DNA of 18,111 nt, from contig DAORND010000061.1 in NCBI GenBank assembly GCA_035440755.1, forward strand, positions 1-18,111, given 5' to 3'. Made by a program: the position numbers and the translations under genes. Shown piece by piece: positions 9,004 through 16,628 of this stretch. Positions within the stretch are counted from its first letter, which is position 1. The number at the start of each line of letters is the position of its first letter. The stretch is from Aquimonas sp002352135 (GTDB taxonomy: Bacteria; Pseudomonadota; Gammaproteobacteria; Xanthomonadales; Xanthomonadaceae). The notes below the pieces were generated by a model. That model worked only from the letters and a program-made list of their open reading frames with translations, was not told where the DNA came from and ran no database searches.

Positions 9004-9336
9004 TCGGCTGCAGCGTGGACGCGTCGAGACCGATGCTATTCCGTAGCGAAGCGCATTCGATCAAGCGTTGCGTTTCGGCGGGCCAATATGACGAGCGCCC
9101 GGTGATGTCCGACCCCGAAAGTCGTCATACCCGCGAAAGCGGGTATCCAGCGGTTCGCCGTCGGGCGTGGTGGTGCAACAGCTGGATTCCGGATCAAGTC
9201 CGGAATGACGCCTTGGCGCGTCGGTGGCTGCCAGAGCGAACATCGCCTATTCCGCCTCCGATCCATGCTGCCCATCATTTCATCGCCTCATTCTGGCTCC
9301 GTGCCACACCCGTGTGACCCTCTGAAGACCCCGACC
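9004..9336. other. Long sufB-sufC spacer, no gene
   Basis: A 333 bp stretch without a credible gene inside what is normally a tightly packed operon. It holds the paired palindromic element at 9123-9210. It also has an imperfect inverted repeat nearer sufB: CGAAGCGCA at 9047-9055 against TGCGTTTCG at 9069-9077, eight of nine bases pairing. The frame of sufC is open back to 9205, but that part begins inside the repeat and has no SUF-like sequence. No clear promoter was seen for sufC. Confidence 0.7.
9123..9210. repeat. Paired palindromic repeat (REP/MITE-like)
   Basis: Two hairpin units face each other. Left unit 9123-9151: CGTCAT, a hairpin ACCCGC/GCGGGT with GAAA loop (9129-9144), then ATCCAGC-like bases. 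Right unit 9181-9210: GCTGGAT, a hairpin TCCGGA/TCCGGA with TCAAG loop (9188-9204), then ATGACG. The outer CGTCAT/ATGACG and inner ATCCAGC/GCTGGAT pairs are exact inverted repeats, so the whole 88 bp is one symmetric element. GTCAT...ATCCAG elements with a GC-rich hairpin are common dispersed repeats in many proteobacterial genomes. It could stabilise or terminate part of the sufB transcript. Confidence 0.8.
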
Positions 9337-10098
9337 ATGCTCAAGATCGAAAACCTCCACGTCCGCGCCGGTGAGCGCGACATCCTCAAGGGCCTGTCGT
9401 TGACGCTCGAACCCGGCAAGCTGCACGCCATCATGGGTCCGAACGGTGCGGGCAAATCCACGCTGGGGCATGTGCTGGCTGGCCGGGAAGGCTATGAAGT
9501 CACCGCCGGGACGGTCGAGTTCAACGGCCAGAATCTGTTGACCATGGAGCCTGAAGAACGCGCGGCGGCCGGTGTGTTTCTGGCCTTCCAGTATCCGGTC
9601 GAGATTCCCGGTGTGAACAACACCTATTTCCTGCGCACGGCGCTGAATGCACAGCGCAAGGCACGCGGTGAAGAGGAGCTGGATGCGATCCAGTTCCTCA
9701 AGCTCGTGCGGCAGAAGCTGCAGGTGCTGAGCCTGAAGGAAGAGCTGCTGCATCGTGCCGTCAACTCGGGCTTTTCGGGCGGCGAAAAGAAGCGCAACGA
9801 GATCTTCCAGATGGCCGTGCTGGAACCGAAGCTGGCCATCCTCGACGAGACCGACTCCGGTCTCGATATCGATGCGCTGAAGGCGGTGGCCGATGGCGTC
9901 AACGCGCAGCGCTCGCCCGAGCGGGCGTTTCTGGTAATCACCCATTACCAGCGTCTGCTCGACTACATCGTGCCGGATGTGGTGCACGTGCTGGCCGACG
10001 GTCGCATCGTCGAAAGCGGCGGCCCCGAGCTGGCCCTGCAGCTCGAATCGCATGGCTATGCCTGGGTCAAGGAACGGTTGAGTCCGGAGATCGCGTGA
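9337..10098 (+). CDS. sufC: SUF system ATPase SufC
   Basis: A 253-residue ABC-type ATPase that powers the SufBC2D scaffold rather than membrane transport. Walker A is GPNGAGKST (34-42), the Q-loop glutamine is Q85, the signature is SGGEKKR (147-153), Walker B is LAILDETDSGLD with D170/E171, and the switch histidine is H203. Length is normal for SufC. The start is ATG 9337 (MLKIENLHV), which matches the family N-terminus; the ribosome site is weak. Its TGA shares a base with the ATG of sufD (TGATG), so the two are translationally coupled. Confidence 0.98.
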   Translation: MLKIENLHVRAGERDILKGLSLTLEPGKLHAIMGPNGAGKSTLGHVLAGREGYEVTAGTVEFNGQNLLTMEPEERAAAGVFLAFQYPVEIPGVNNTYFLRTALNAQRKARGEEELDAIQFLKLVRQKLQVLSLKEELLHRAVNSGFSGGEKKRNEIFQMAVLEPKLAILDETDSGLDIDALKAVADGVNAQRSPERAFLVITHYQRLLDYIVPDVVHVLADGRIVESGGPELALQLESHGYAWVKERLSPEIA

Positions 10099-11381
10099 TG
10101 AGCGCCTTGCTGGATTCCTTCGCGCAGCAGTACGCGGCCCTGCCCGAGCCCTTGCGTGCCGCCGGTGGATTGGCAGAGTCGCGCAGCAAGGCGCTTGCCG
10201 CCGCGTTGCGGGATGATCTGCCTGCCGCGCGTGCCGAACGCTGGCGCTATTTCCCGCTGCGACCGATGGCACAGCGCGTGTTTCGCGCCGCTACCGGCGC
10301 CAGCGTCGATGCCGCCTTGCTGTCCGATATTCCGGCGCCGCGACTGGTCTTCGTCAACGGCTGGTGTGATCGCAGTCTGAGCGATCTGAGTGGACTCGCC
10401 GAAGGCGTGCGGGTGGAATCGCTGGGGCGATTGCTGCATCAGGCCCATCCGCGCGACGTGGCCTGGATGGGACGCCTCTTCACTGATGCCGACGAAAGCT
10501 TCGCGCGCCTCAACGCTGCCCTGGCCGTCGAAGGCGCGGTGATCCAGCTCGAAGAAAACGTGCAGCAGACTGCGCCTCTGCATCTGGTCAGCATCGGTGC
10601 ATCGGAAGCGGCTGATGTCGCTTGGCATCTGCGGCATCTGATCGAGCTGCGCCACGGTGCCTGCCTGAGCGTGATCGAACATCAACTCGCTGCCGATGCC
10701 CACGCGCATTTCGACAACACCCTCTGCCATGTGCATCTGAAGCCCGGCGCGGTGCTGCGTCATGTCCGCCAGCAGAACGCCAGCGAGCACGCCACCCTGC
10801 TGTATCGCACCGACGCCGTACTCGCCGCCGGTGCGGAATATCGTCGGGTAGATCTGGAACTCGGGGCCGCCGTGTCGCGCCACGAGTGCAATGCCTCGCT
10901 GCAGGGTGAAGCGGCTTCGATGATCTCCGGCGGTGCGATGCTGGCCGATGGCAAACGGCTGCTGGATACGCGTCTGCAGCTCGAACACATCGCCCTCGAC
11001 ACCCGCTGCGATTTGCGCTGGCGTGGTCTGGCCACCGAACGCGCCAAGCTCAGCTTCTTTGGCGGCATCCACATCCGCCAAGGTGCCGACGGCACCGATG
11101 CCCAACTCAGCAATCGCAATCTGCTGCTCGCCGACACCGCCGAGGTCAACACGCAGCCCGTCCTGGTGATCGATGCCGACGAAGTGAAAGCCGCACATGG
11201 CGCCACCGTCGGTCAACTCGATGCGCAGGCCCTGTTCTACCTGCAATCACGCGGCATTCCTAAACCCGACGCCCGCGCACTCCTGATGCAGGCGTTTCTG
11301 ATCGAAGTGCTGGATGTGCTGGACGATGCGGACCTGACAGCGTCGCTGGCGCCCGTGCTGTCAGCCATCAAATCGTATTGA
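10098..11381 (+). CDS. sufD: Fe-S cluster assembly protein SufD
   Basis: A 427-residue SufD, the partner of SufB in the scaffold. The N-terminal helical part is poorly conserved, as usual, and contains the ERWRYFPLRP block. The beta-helix core and the C-terminal region are clear. His367 in DEVKAAHGATVG corresponds to E. coli SufD His360, which lies at the SufB-SufD cluster site, and ALFYLQSRGIP follows. The ATG at 10098 overlaps the sufC stop; an in-frame GTG one codon earlier is possible. The stop TGA (11379-11381) overlaps a potential TTG start of the small ORF downstream. The expected next gene, sufS, is displaced by more than 3 kb. Confidence 0.97.
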   Translation: MSALLDSFAQQYAALPEPLRAAGGLAESRSKALAAALRDDLPAARAERWRYFPLRPMAQRVFRAATGASVDAALLSDIPAPRLVFVNGWCDRSLSDLSGLAEGVRVESLGRLLHQAHPRDVAWMGRLFTDADESFARLNAALAVEGAVIQLEENVQQTAPLHLVSIGASEAADVAWHLRHLIELRHGACLSVIEHQLAADAHAHFDNTLCHVHLKPGAVLRHVRQQNASEHATLLYRTDAVLAAGAEYRRVDLELGAAVSRHECNASLQGEAASMISGGAMLADGKRLLDTRLQLEHIALDTRCDLRWRGLATERAKLSFFGGIHIRQGADGTDAQLSNRNLLLADTAEVNTQPVLVIDADEVKAAHGATVGQLDAQALFYLQSRGIPKPDARALLMQAFLIEVLDVLDDADLTASLAPVLSAIKSY

Positions 11382-11578
11382 TCCCACTCGCCAGTGTGAT
11401 AGCACGGCTGGCGACCTCGTTTTTCGTGACGACAGCGCCTGCCTTGAGCCCGGCGGCACAGGCAGAAGGTCATCCTCTACTGCTACTGCTTTCCGATGCA
11501 TTGAATATGCAGGCGCTAATTTTATTTTTTTCATCTTCGTTGCAATCAACGTCGCATAAATTGAATTGTTCTACTTGA
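11378..11578 (+). pseudogene. Small signal-peptide ORF, possible remnant of an S8-peptidase 5' end
   Basis: Up to 66 codons. A TTG at 11378 overlaps the sufD stop, and a GTG at 11396 is an alternative start. Residues 1-29 read as a Sec signal peptide ending SPAAQA, followed by EGHPLLLLLSDA. This matches the region of the downstream peptidase where its second hydrophobic segment ends (AARAEDRRLLVLLSDA): eleven of sixteen residues agree, while many codons differ synonymously. After SDA the similarity ends and the sequence becomes A/T-rich with no recognisable domain. The simplest reading is a decayed paralogue or a displaced original 5' end. A genuine small secreted peptide coupled to sufD cannot be excluded. 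No good ribosome site is visible. Confidence 0.4.
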
Positions 11579-11603
11579 CGAGCACAGATTCGCTCTCTAG
11601 GTT
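11575..11603 (+). promoter_or_regulatory. Weak candidate promoter of the S8 peptidase gene
   Basis: TTGACG (11575-11580) matches the -35 consensus at five of six bases. A 17-base spacer leads to TAGGTT (11598-11603), which keeps only the T, A and final T of a -10 box. It sits at the edge of an A/T-rich stretch (about 11515-11575) that stands out from the GC-rich surroundings, 50 bp before the chosen ATG. Confidence 0.28.
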
Positions 11604-11652
11604 CCACCTCACCGTCGATTGGGGCGACGGCCCATCTTTATTGGAGCTTCCG

Positions 11653-14627
11653 ATGAACTGGCATCACCGTCTTATTGTGATTTGCATCACATTGGTGTTT
11701 TCGCTGCTCGCCGCGCCCGCACTTGCCTTTGTGGATTCCCCCGTCTTCACGCCCGCCCAACCTACCTCGCAACAGGCGGTGACGGCGAACGTGCGAAATG
11801 GAGTTTGTCATGCGCTCGATATTACATCGCCCGGTTCGCCGCCCCTGCGAATAGAAAGGGTTGGTCAGACCATCCAAATCATCGTCGCTGGCGCAACACA
11901 TCTGAGCGGATTCTGTAACGTTCCAGTAACAACAGATGACTTCAACCTTGGGGTTCTTCCCGTGGGACAGTATTCGGTCGAAGTCTGGATGGTGGATGCT
12001 TTCTATTCCTACCAACAGACGTTTCTGATGTCATCCGCGCCGCTGACCGTGACAGCGGCTGCGCCTGAAACGATTCCTGCAAGCCGTCCGTTTTTGTTGA
12101 TGGCATTCGCCAGCCTGATGGCCCTGTTGGCAACATGGGCCTTGCGACGCCGTGGGTCGACCTTGATCCTTGCGGTAATCCTGTTGCTACCGCTGGCAGC
12201 GCGTGCGGAAGATCGTCGCCTGCTGGTGCTGCTGTCGGATGCGCCGGGCACGCCCACGCCGCAGATGGTGGTGGAGCCGATCAGTTTCAGCTCGGGCTAC
12301 CTGGGTCAGTTGAGTTCCGGGTTTCAGGCCGAAGACCCGATCCGCGCCTACTACCTGTTGACGCGCCGCGCTTATGGCAGCTTCAAGTTGTGGCTGTTGA
12401 CCAACCCTGAGGACCCGCGCGCCAAATTGGAACGCTACGTCATCATTGAGTATCCGGAAGGTGCCAATCTGGACAACGCCCTGGTAGCCATGGCGGCAGA
12501 TTCACATATCCTGGCGGCGTTTACCTACGAAGACCTCAATTGGTCACCCTTGCCTGTGGGTCAAGACACGCCTGCCGCCCCTGTGCAACCGCCGACTCGC
12601 ACCGGTAGCCCGGGTCAGGGCTGGATCACCGACCACCGTTTTGATCGCGCCTGGCTGTGGGCGGGTGGATGGAGCCTGGTAGCGACTATCGACAATGGCT
12701 TGCAGATCGATCATCCCGACCTGCGCAGTTTTGATGCCAATGGCAATTATCTGGCAGGCAACTTCCTGACCGCCTATGGCGTCGACGTGGGACGGGTGAC
12801 CGATACCGATCCCTATGCCATTGATTTCAACGTTGATGAACGCGAGCCTGTCTCCAGCTTGGACCCGAGCCTGGCGAGCTGCGATACCGATGGTGATGGC
12901 TGGGTGGTGGACCTCTACGCGGGCCACGGGACACATGTCGCGGGTTTGATTGGGGCAAGCCATGCCAATAGCGATGACACCAAGGGTGCCTGCATGCACT
13001 GCGGAATTTCACCGTGGCGCGTTTCATTCTTGTACTGCGATGACGACAAGGTGCGATCATCGACCTCGGGAACTGCCATCGTTGCTGCCCTGACCTATGC
13101 TTCCGATGTGGGCGTTCAAGTCGCCAATCAGAGTTTCGGCGGTGCCATCAGCCAACTGGACCTCTGTGCTGGTCAACCGAATTATCCGTGGTGCCTCGCC
13201 ATGCAGCATGCAGAGCAACGCGGCATGCTGATGGTTGCCGCATCCGGCAATGATCGCCGAAAACTGAATTTCCCCGCGCTGGATGTACGCGTAGCCGCTG
13301 TAGGCGGCTTGGAGCCCGACAAGACCTTCTGGAACGACCGCCTGGATCTGCCTTCAGGAATTGCGAACGGCTGTCCTGATCCGGCTGCAGGTGGTGTGAC
13401 TGAATACGGCCAAGAATGCGGCTCGAATTTCACCGGAACTCGACCCGGTGAACGCCGTCAGGAAGTCGTCTTCGCGGCTCGCAATGTCTATTCCACCATC
13501 TACACCGGGCAGAACTGGAATCCCTATCTGCAATGCGGTGACAGCTATGGCGATACCGATGCAGGCAATGGTCGCGGTGAGTGCAGTGGTACGTCCATGT
13601 CGGCACCGCTGTATTCGGGCTTGGCGGGCATTCTGCGTTCGATCAATCCATTGGTGATGCCGGGCAACCCGGAATCCACCGTGGATGCCTTGGGTATTCG
13701 CGATGCGATCGTCGAAAACGCCGCCGTGCCCGGCGGGCTGACGACGTGGGATCCCAAGTATGGCTACGGCATACCCAATGCCGAAGGCGCGGTGCAAACC
13801 ATGCTGGGGGCGGTGGCCGGGCGCACGATCAAGAATCGCTTGACGCCGCTGTTCAACCTGTACGGTGCCACGGCAACCGACTGGGCGCAGGTGACGGTGC
13901 CGCAGGCGGCGATTGCGCTGTTGATCAATGAAGAGGGCGGCTACGCCTCGCAGGGCGCGGCGGTGTCGGCGTATCCCGCGTTTCCCGGCGGAACATCGAT
14001 GGCACCGCCTTTGCCTGCACCCAAAGCGGCGTTGTATGTGCTGACCACCGAATACCAACCCAATGCCAGCACGCCGCCGCTGCTGCCGCTGTACTGGTTG
14101 GACCGTGCACGCCCGACACCGCTGGGTTGCTTGTCCGGCCCCGCCTGCAATCTGAACAATCGCGACTTTCTGCTGATGACCACCACCAGCCACGTGCAGA
14201 CCGCGTATGCCGACGGCTATACCTTCCGTGGCTTGCAGGGCTATGTGTATGCGCCATGCACACCGGAGGCAACCTGTATCCCCGCCGGTGCGGAGCGCCT
14301 GTATCGCAAGTGCAATGTGACCGAGGACGATTGCGCCCTGTTTCTGGAGCGCGACCGCGCCACCTTCGAAGCGCAGGGCTATACGGCGGTGTATCCCGCA
14401 GGTAGCGCCAGCCGCATCGGCTACGCCTACCCGAACGTTGACAGCGATGGCGATGGCCTGATCGACGGCTTCGAGCGACTGTTGAACACCCGCGTCGATC
14501 TGGCCGACTCCGATGGCGACGGCGTGTCCGACGGTGTGGAGTTTCCGCTGGCAGGCATTCGCGTCACTGACCCCTGCAACGGCCCGGTCAACCAGTGCAT
14601 CAGCAATGTCCTGTTTGCCAATGGGTT
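11653..14627 (+). CDS. Secreted S8 (subtilisin-like) serine peptidase with composite N-terminus; 3' end in assembly gap
   Basis: 991 complete codons precede the gap. ATG 11653 has a GGAG ribosome site six bases upstream. Residues 1-25 form a signal peptide (cleavage near APALA). A beta-type domain with C52 and C88 runs to about 137. Then comes PETIP, a hydrophobic stretch (147-163) and RRR (165-167), like a C-terminal sorting tail. A second hydrophobic segment ends AARA-ED at 185/186. A propeptide-like region precedes the peptidase domain, which begins near 320. The catalytic triad is D347 (TIDNG), H425 (GHGTH) and S648 (GTSMSAP), with N533 in SGND as oxyanion residue. Two TSP3-like calcium repeats (DSDGDGLIDGFE, DSDGDGVSDGVE) lie near the end. 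The last readable residues are VLFANGF, so the stop is probably just inside the gap. It probably cleaves proteins outside the cell or at its surface; the substrate is unknown. It splits sufD from sufS. Confidence 0.9.
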
Positions 14628-14727
14628 NNNNNNNNNNNNNNNNNNNNNNNNNNNNNNNNNNNNNNNNNNNNNNNNNNNNNNNNNNNNNNNNNNNNNNNNN
14701 NNNNNNNNNNNNNNNNNNNNNNNNNNN
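14628..14727. other. Assembly gap (100 N)
   Basis: Exactly 100 N, the conventional placeholder for a scaffold gap of unknown length. The stop codon of the S8 peptidase gene and any spacer, terminator or further gene before sufS are hidden here. The 49 bases after the gap and before the sufS ATG hold no clear motif. Confidence 0.99.
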
Positions 14728-14776
14728 GAATTACGCCACTTCCCCCAACCGCACGAAATCACACAGGTAATCGCAA

Positions 14777-16000
14777 ATGAACACCCCCATCGACTGGACC
14801 GCACTGCGCGACGATTTTCCGATTCTGCGGCAGCAGGTACACGGCAAGCCGCTGGTCTATCTGGACAGCGCCAACACCGGGCAGAAGCCGCAGTGCGTGA
14901 TCGACGCGGTGGATGCCTACTACCGCGAATACAGTGCGAACGTCGCGCGTGCGGTGCATGCCTTGGGTGAGCGAGCCACGGCGGCTTACGAAGGCGCACG
15001 CGATACGCTGGCGCGTTTTTTGAACGTGCATCGCGACGAGTTGGTGTTCACCTCGGGCACCACCAATGCGATCAATCTGGTCGCCTACAGTTGGTTGTTG
15101 CCACGCCTGCAGGCGGGCGATGTGGTGCTGGCCAGCCGCATGGAGCATCACGCCAATCTGGTGCCTTGGCAGATGATGTGCGAGCGCGTCGGTGCGCGCG
15201 TGCTGCCGGTGGATCTGACGCCGCAGGGCGAACTCGACCTTGATGATCTGCGCGCCAAGCTCACTCCGCAGGTCAAGCTGCTGGCGATCACCCACGTCAG
15301 CAATGTGCTGGGCACCATCACGCCGATCCGCGAGATCTGCAGCATGGCGCGCAAACAGGGTGTGGCGACGGTGGTGGATGGATCGCAGGCGGTGCCACAT
15401 ATGCCCGTCGATATCGCCAGCATCGGCTGCGACTTCTACGCCTTCACCGGCCACAAGGTGTGCGGACCGACGGGCACCGGCGCGCTGTGGGCACGGCGCG
15501 AACATCTGCAGGCAATGCCGCCGTTCTTTGGTGGCGGCGAGATGATTCGCGAGGTGAGTTTCGAGCGCACCACCTTCAATGATCCGCCGCACAAGTTCGA
15601 AGCGGGAACGCCGAACATCGCCGGCTTCATCGGCTTGGCCGCAGCGGTGGACTATCTGAGCGGCATCGGCATGACGGCGATTGCCGAGCGCGAGCAGTTT
15701 CTTCTGCGCGAGGCGACCGCACGACTGCGCGAAGTACCAGGACTGCGCATTTTTGGCGAAGCCAATCACAAAGCCGCAGTGATTTCCTTTGCCGTCGACG
15801 GCGCGCACGCACACGACCTCGCCACGCTGCTTGATCTGGATGGCGTGGCGGTTCGCTCGGGCCAGCATTGCGCGCATCCGCTGCTCAAGTGGCTGGGCGT
15901 TGGAAGCACGCTGCGCGCCAGTCTGGCCTTCTTCAACACGTTGGATGAAATCGACGCATTGGTGCGGGCCCTGCACAAGGCCAGACAACTTCTGGCCTGA
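14777..16000 (+). CDS. sufS: Cysteine desulfurase SufS (group II)
   Basis: A 407-residue PLP enzyme that takes sulfur from cysteine to supply SufBCD. The PLP lysine is K227 in FTGHKVCGPTGTG. The persulfide cysteine is C365 in VRSGQHCAHP, the short-loop form of group II enzymes. MEHHAN (122-127) carries the PLP-stacking histidine, and THVSNVLGT and KFEAGTPN are typical. ATG 14777 gives MNTPIDWTALRDDFP, aligned with family N-termini. Two positions differ from what I remember of the family: YLDSANTGQKP replaces the usual YLDxAAxxQKP, and NVARAVHAL replaces NVHRGVHTL, so the histidine matching E. coli His55 is alanine. Group II enzymes need a SufE or SufU partner, and none lies in the window. Its operon link to sufBCD is broken by the peptidase gene and the gap. 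Confidence 0.96.
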   Translation: MNTPIDWTALRDDFPILRQQVHGKPLVYLDSANTGQKPQCVIDAVDAYYREYSANVARAVHALGERATAAYEGARDTLARFLNVHRDELVFTSGTTNAINLVAYSWLLPRLQAGDVVLASRMEHHANLVPWQMMCERVGARVLPVDLTPQGELDLDDLRAKLTPQVKLLAITHVSNVLGTITPIREICSMARKQGVATVVDGSQAVPHMPVDIASIGCDFYAFTGHKVCGPTGTGALWARREHLQAMPPFFGGGEMIREVSFERTTFNDPPHKFEAGTPNIAGFIGLAAAVDYLSGIGMTAIAEREQFLLREATARLREVPGLRIFGEANHKAAVISFAVDGAHAHDLATLLDLDGVAVRSGQHCAHPLLKWLGVGSTLRASLAFFNTLDEIDALVRALHKARQLLA

Positions 16001-16019
16001 GTTTTCAGGTGGTTGGATA

Positions 16020-16038
16020 GTCATTGCGAATCAATGAC
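16020..16038. promoter_or_regulatory. Inverted repeat upstream of the bacterioferritin genes, candidate operator
   Basis: GTCATTG (16020-16026) and CAATGAC (16032-16038) are perfect 7-base inverted arms around CGAAT. The symmetry extends outward, with one bulged base, to GAT and ATC. It lies about 90 bp before the first bacterioferritin ATG and 20 bp after the sufS stop. The position suits an iron-responsive operator, but it does not match the classical Fur box well. A hairpin in the transcript is an alternative. Confidence 0.4.
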
Positions 16039-16129
16039 ATCCGAGAGCATCTTGCATCTTCGCATCGGCCTTGCGGGTGCCTTGATCGCTGTGCACACTG
16101 CACGCCACGACGCTTCCACGGAGACCGCC

Positions 16130-16621
16130 ATGAAAGGCGACAAGAAGACAATCGGCATCCTCAACAACTTGCTGGCAGGTGAGTTGACGGCGGTTGATCA
16201 ATACCTGATTCATGGCGAGATGTATGCCGACATGGGCCTGCAGAAGTTGGCCGAAAAATCGCTGCACGAATCCGCACACGAACGTGAGCACGCGACCCTG
16301 CTGATCCAGCGCATCCTGTTTTTGGAAGGCACGCCCGATCTGAGCACCCGCGAGCCACTGAAGGTGGGCAAAGATGTGGTGGCGATGCTGAAAGCCGACC
16401 TCGCGCTGGAGTATTCGGTGGCCAAGGCGCTGAAGGCCGCCATTGCCGCCTGTGAAAAAGCGCAGGATTACGTCAGTCGCGACATGCTGGTCACCCAGCT
16501 CGAAGACACCGAAAGCGACCACGCCTACTACCTCGAAAAGCAGTTGCGCCGGATCGAACTGGTCGGCCTGGAAAACTATCTCGCCACCCGCATGGGCGAT
16601 GGCAGCGGACAGGCAGGCTGA
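16130..16621 (+). CDS. bfr: Bacterioferritin, ferroxidase-type subunit lacking the haem methionine
   Basis: A 163-residue four-helix iron-storage subunit. By alignment with E. coli Bfr, the ferroxidase ligands are present: E18, E51, H54, E94, and an E128-x2-H131 pair shifted by one residue. The haem-binding Met52 position is R52. The DTESDHAYYLE stretch and the missing methionine resemble the FtnA/BfrA-type subunits of Pseudomonas and similar bacteria. It should oxidise Fe(II) and store iron in a 24-subunit shell. ATG 16130 is chosen because it gives MKGDKKTI and has GGAG six bases upstream; the frame is open back to 16013 but that part looks non-coding. The stop is followed after 7 bp by the second bacterioferritin gene, so they form an operon. 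Confidence 0.95.
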   Translation: MKGDKKTIGILNNLLAGELTAVDQYLIHGEMYADMGLQKLAEKSLHESAHEREHATLLIQRILFLEGTPDLSTREPLKVGKDVVAMLKADLALEYSVAKALKAAIAACEKAQDYVSRDMLVTQLEDTESDHAYYLEKQLRRIELVGLENYLATRMGDGSGQAG

Positions 16622-16628
16622 GGTCGCC

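Noticed and set aside
9123..9210. CRISPR-like repeat pair
   Set aside because: Only two units, in opposite orientation, each a hairpin, with no regular spacers.
9205..9336. N-terminal extension of SufC from an ATG at 9205
   Set aside because: It starts in the palindromic repeat and has no resemblance to the SufC family, whose N-terminus begins at the 9337 ATG.
14443..14550. EF-hand domain at the end of the S8 peptidase
   Set aside because: The DSDGDG repeats are short, aspartate-rich and without the EF-hand helix pattern. TSP3-like calcium repeats fit better.
11566..14970. A single long open frame reading from before the S8 peptidase through the N-run into the sufS region
   Set aside because: The part after the gap is an out-of-frame shadow of sufS, and the frame through 100 placeholder N has no meaning. 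The 5' extension before 11653 lacks a ribosome site, while ATG 11653 has GGAG and a signal peptide.
16013..16129. N-terminal extension of the first bacterioferritin
   Set aside because: Bacterioferritins start at MKGD, and the GGAG site is placed for ATG 16130. The extension crosses the inverted repeat at 16020-16038.
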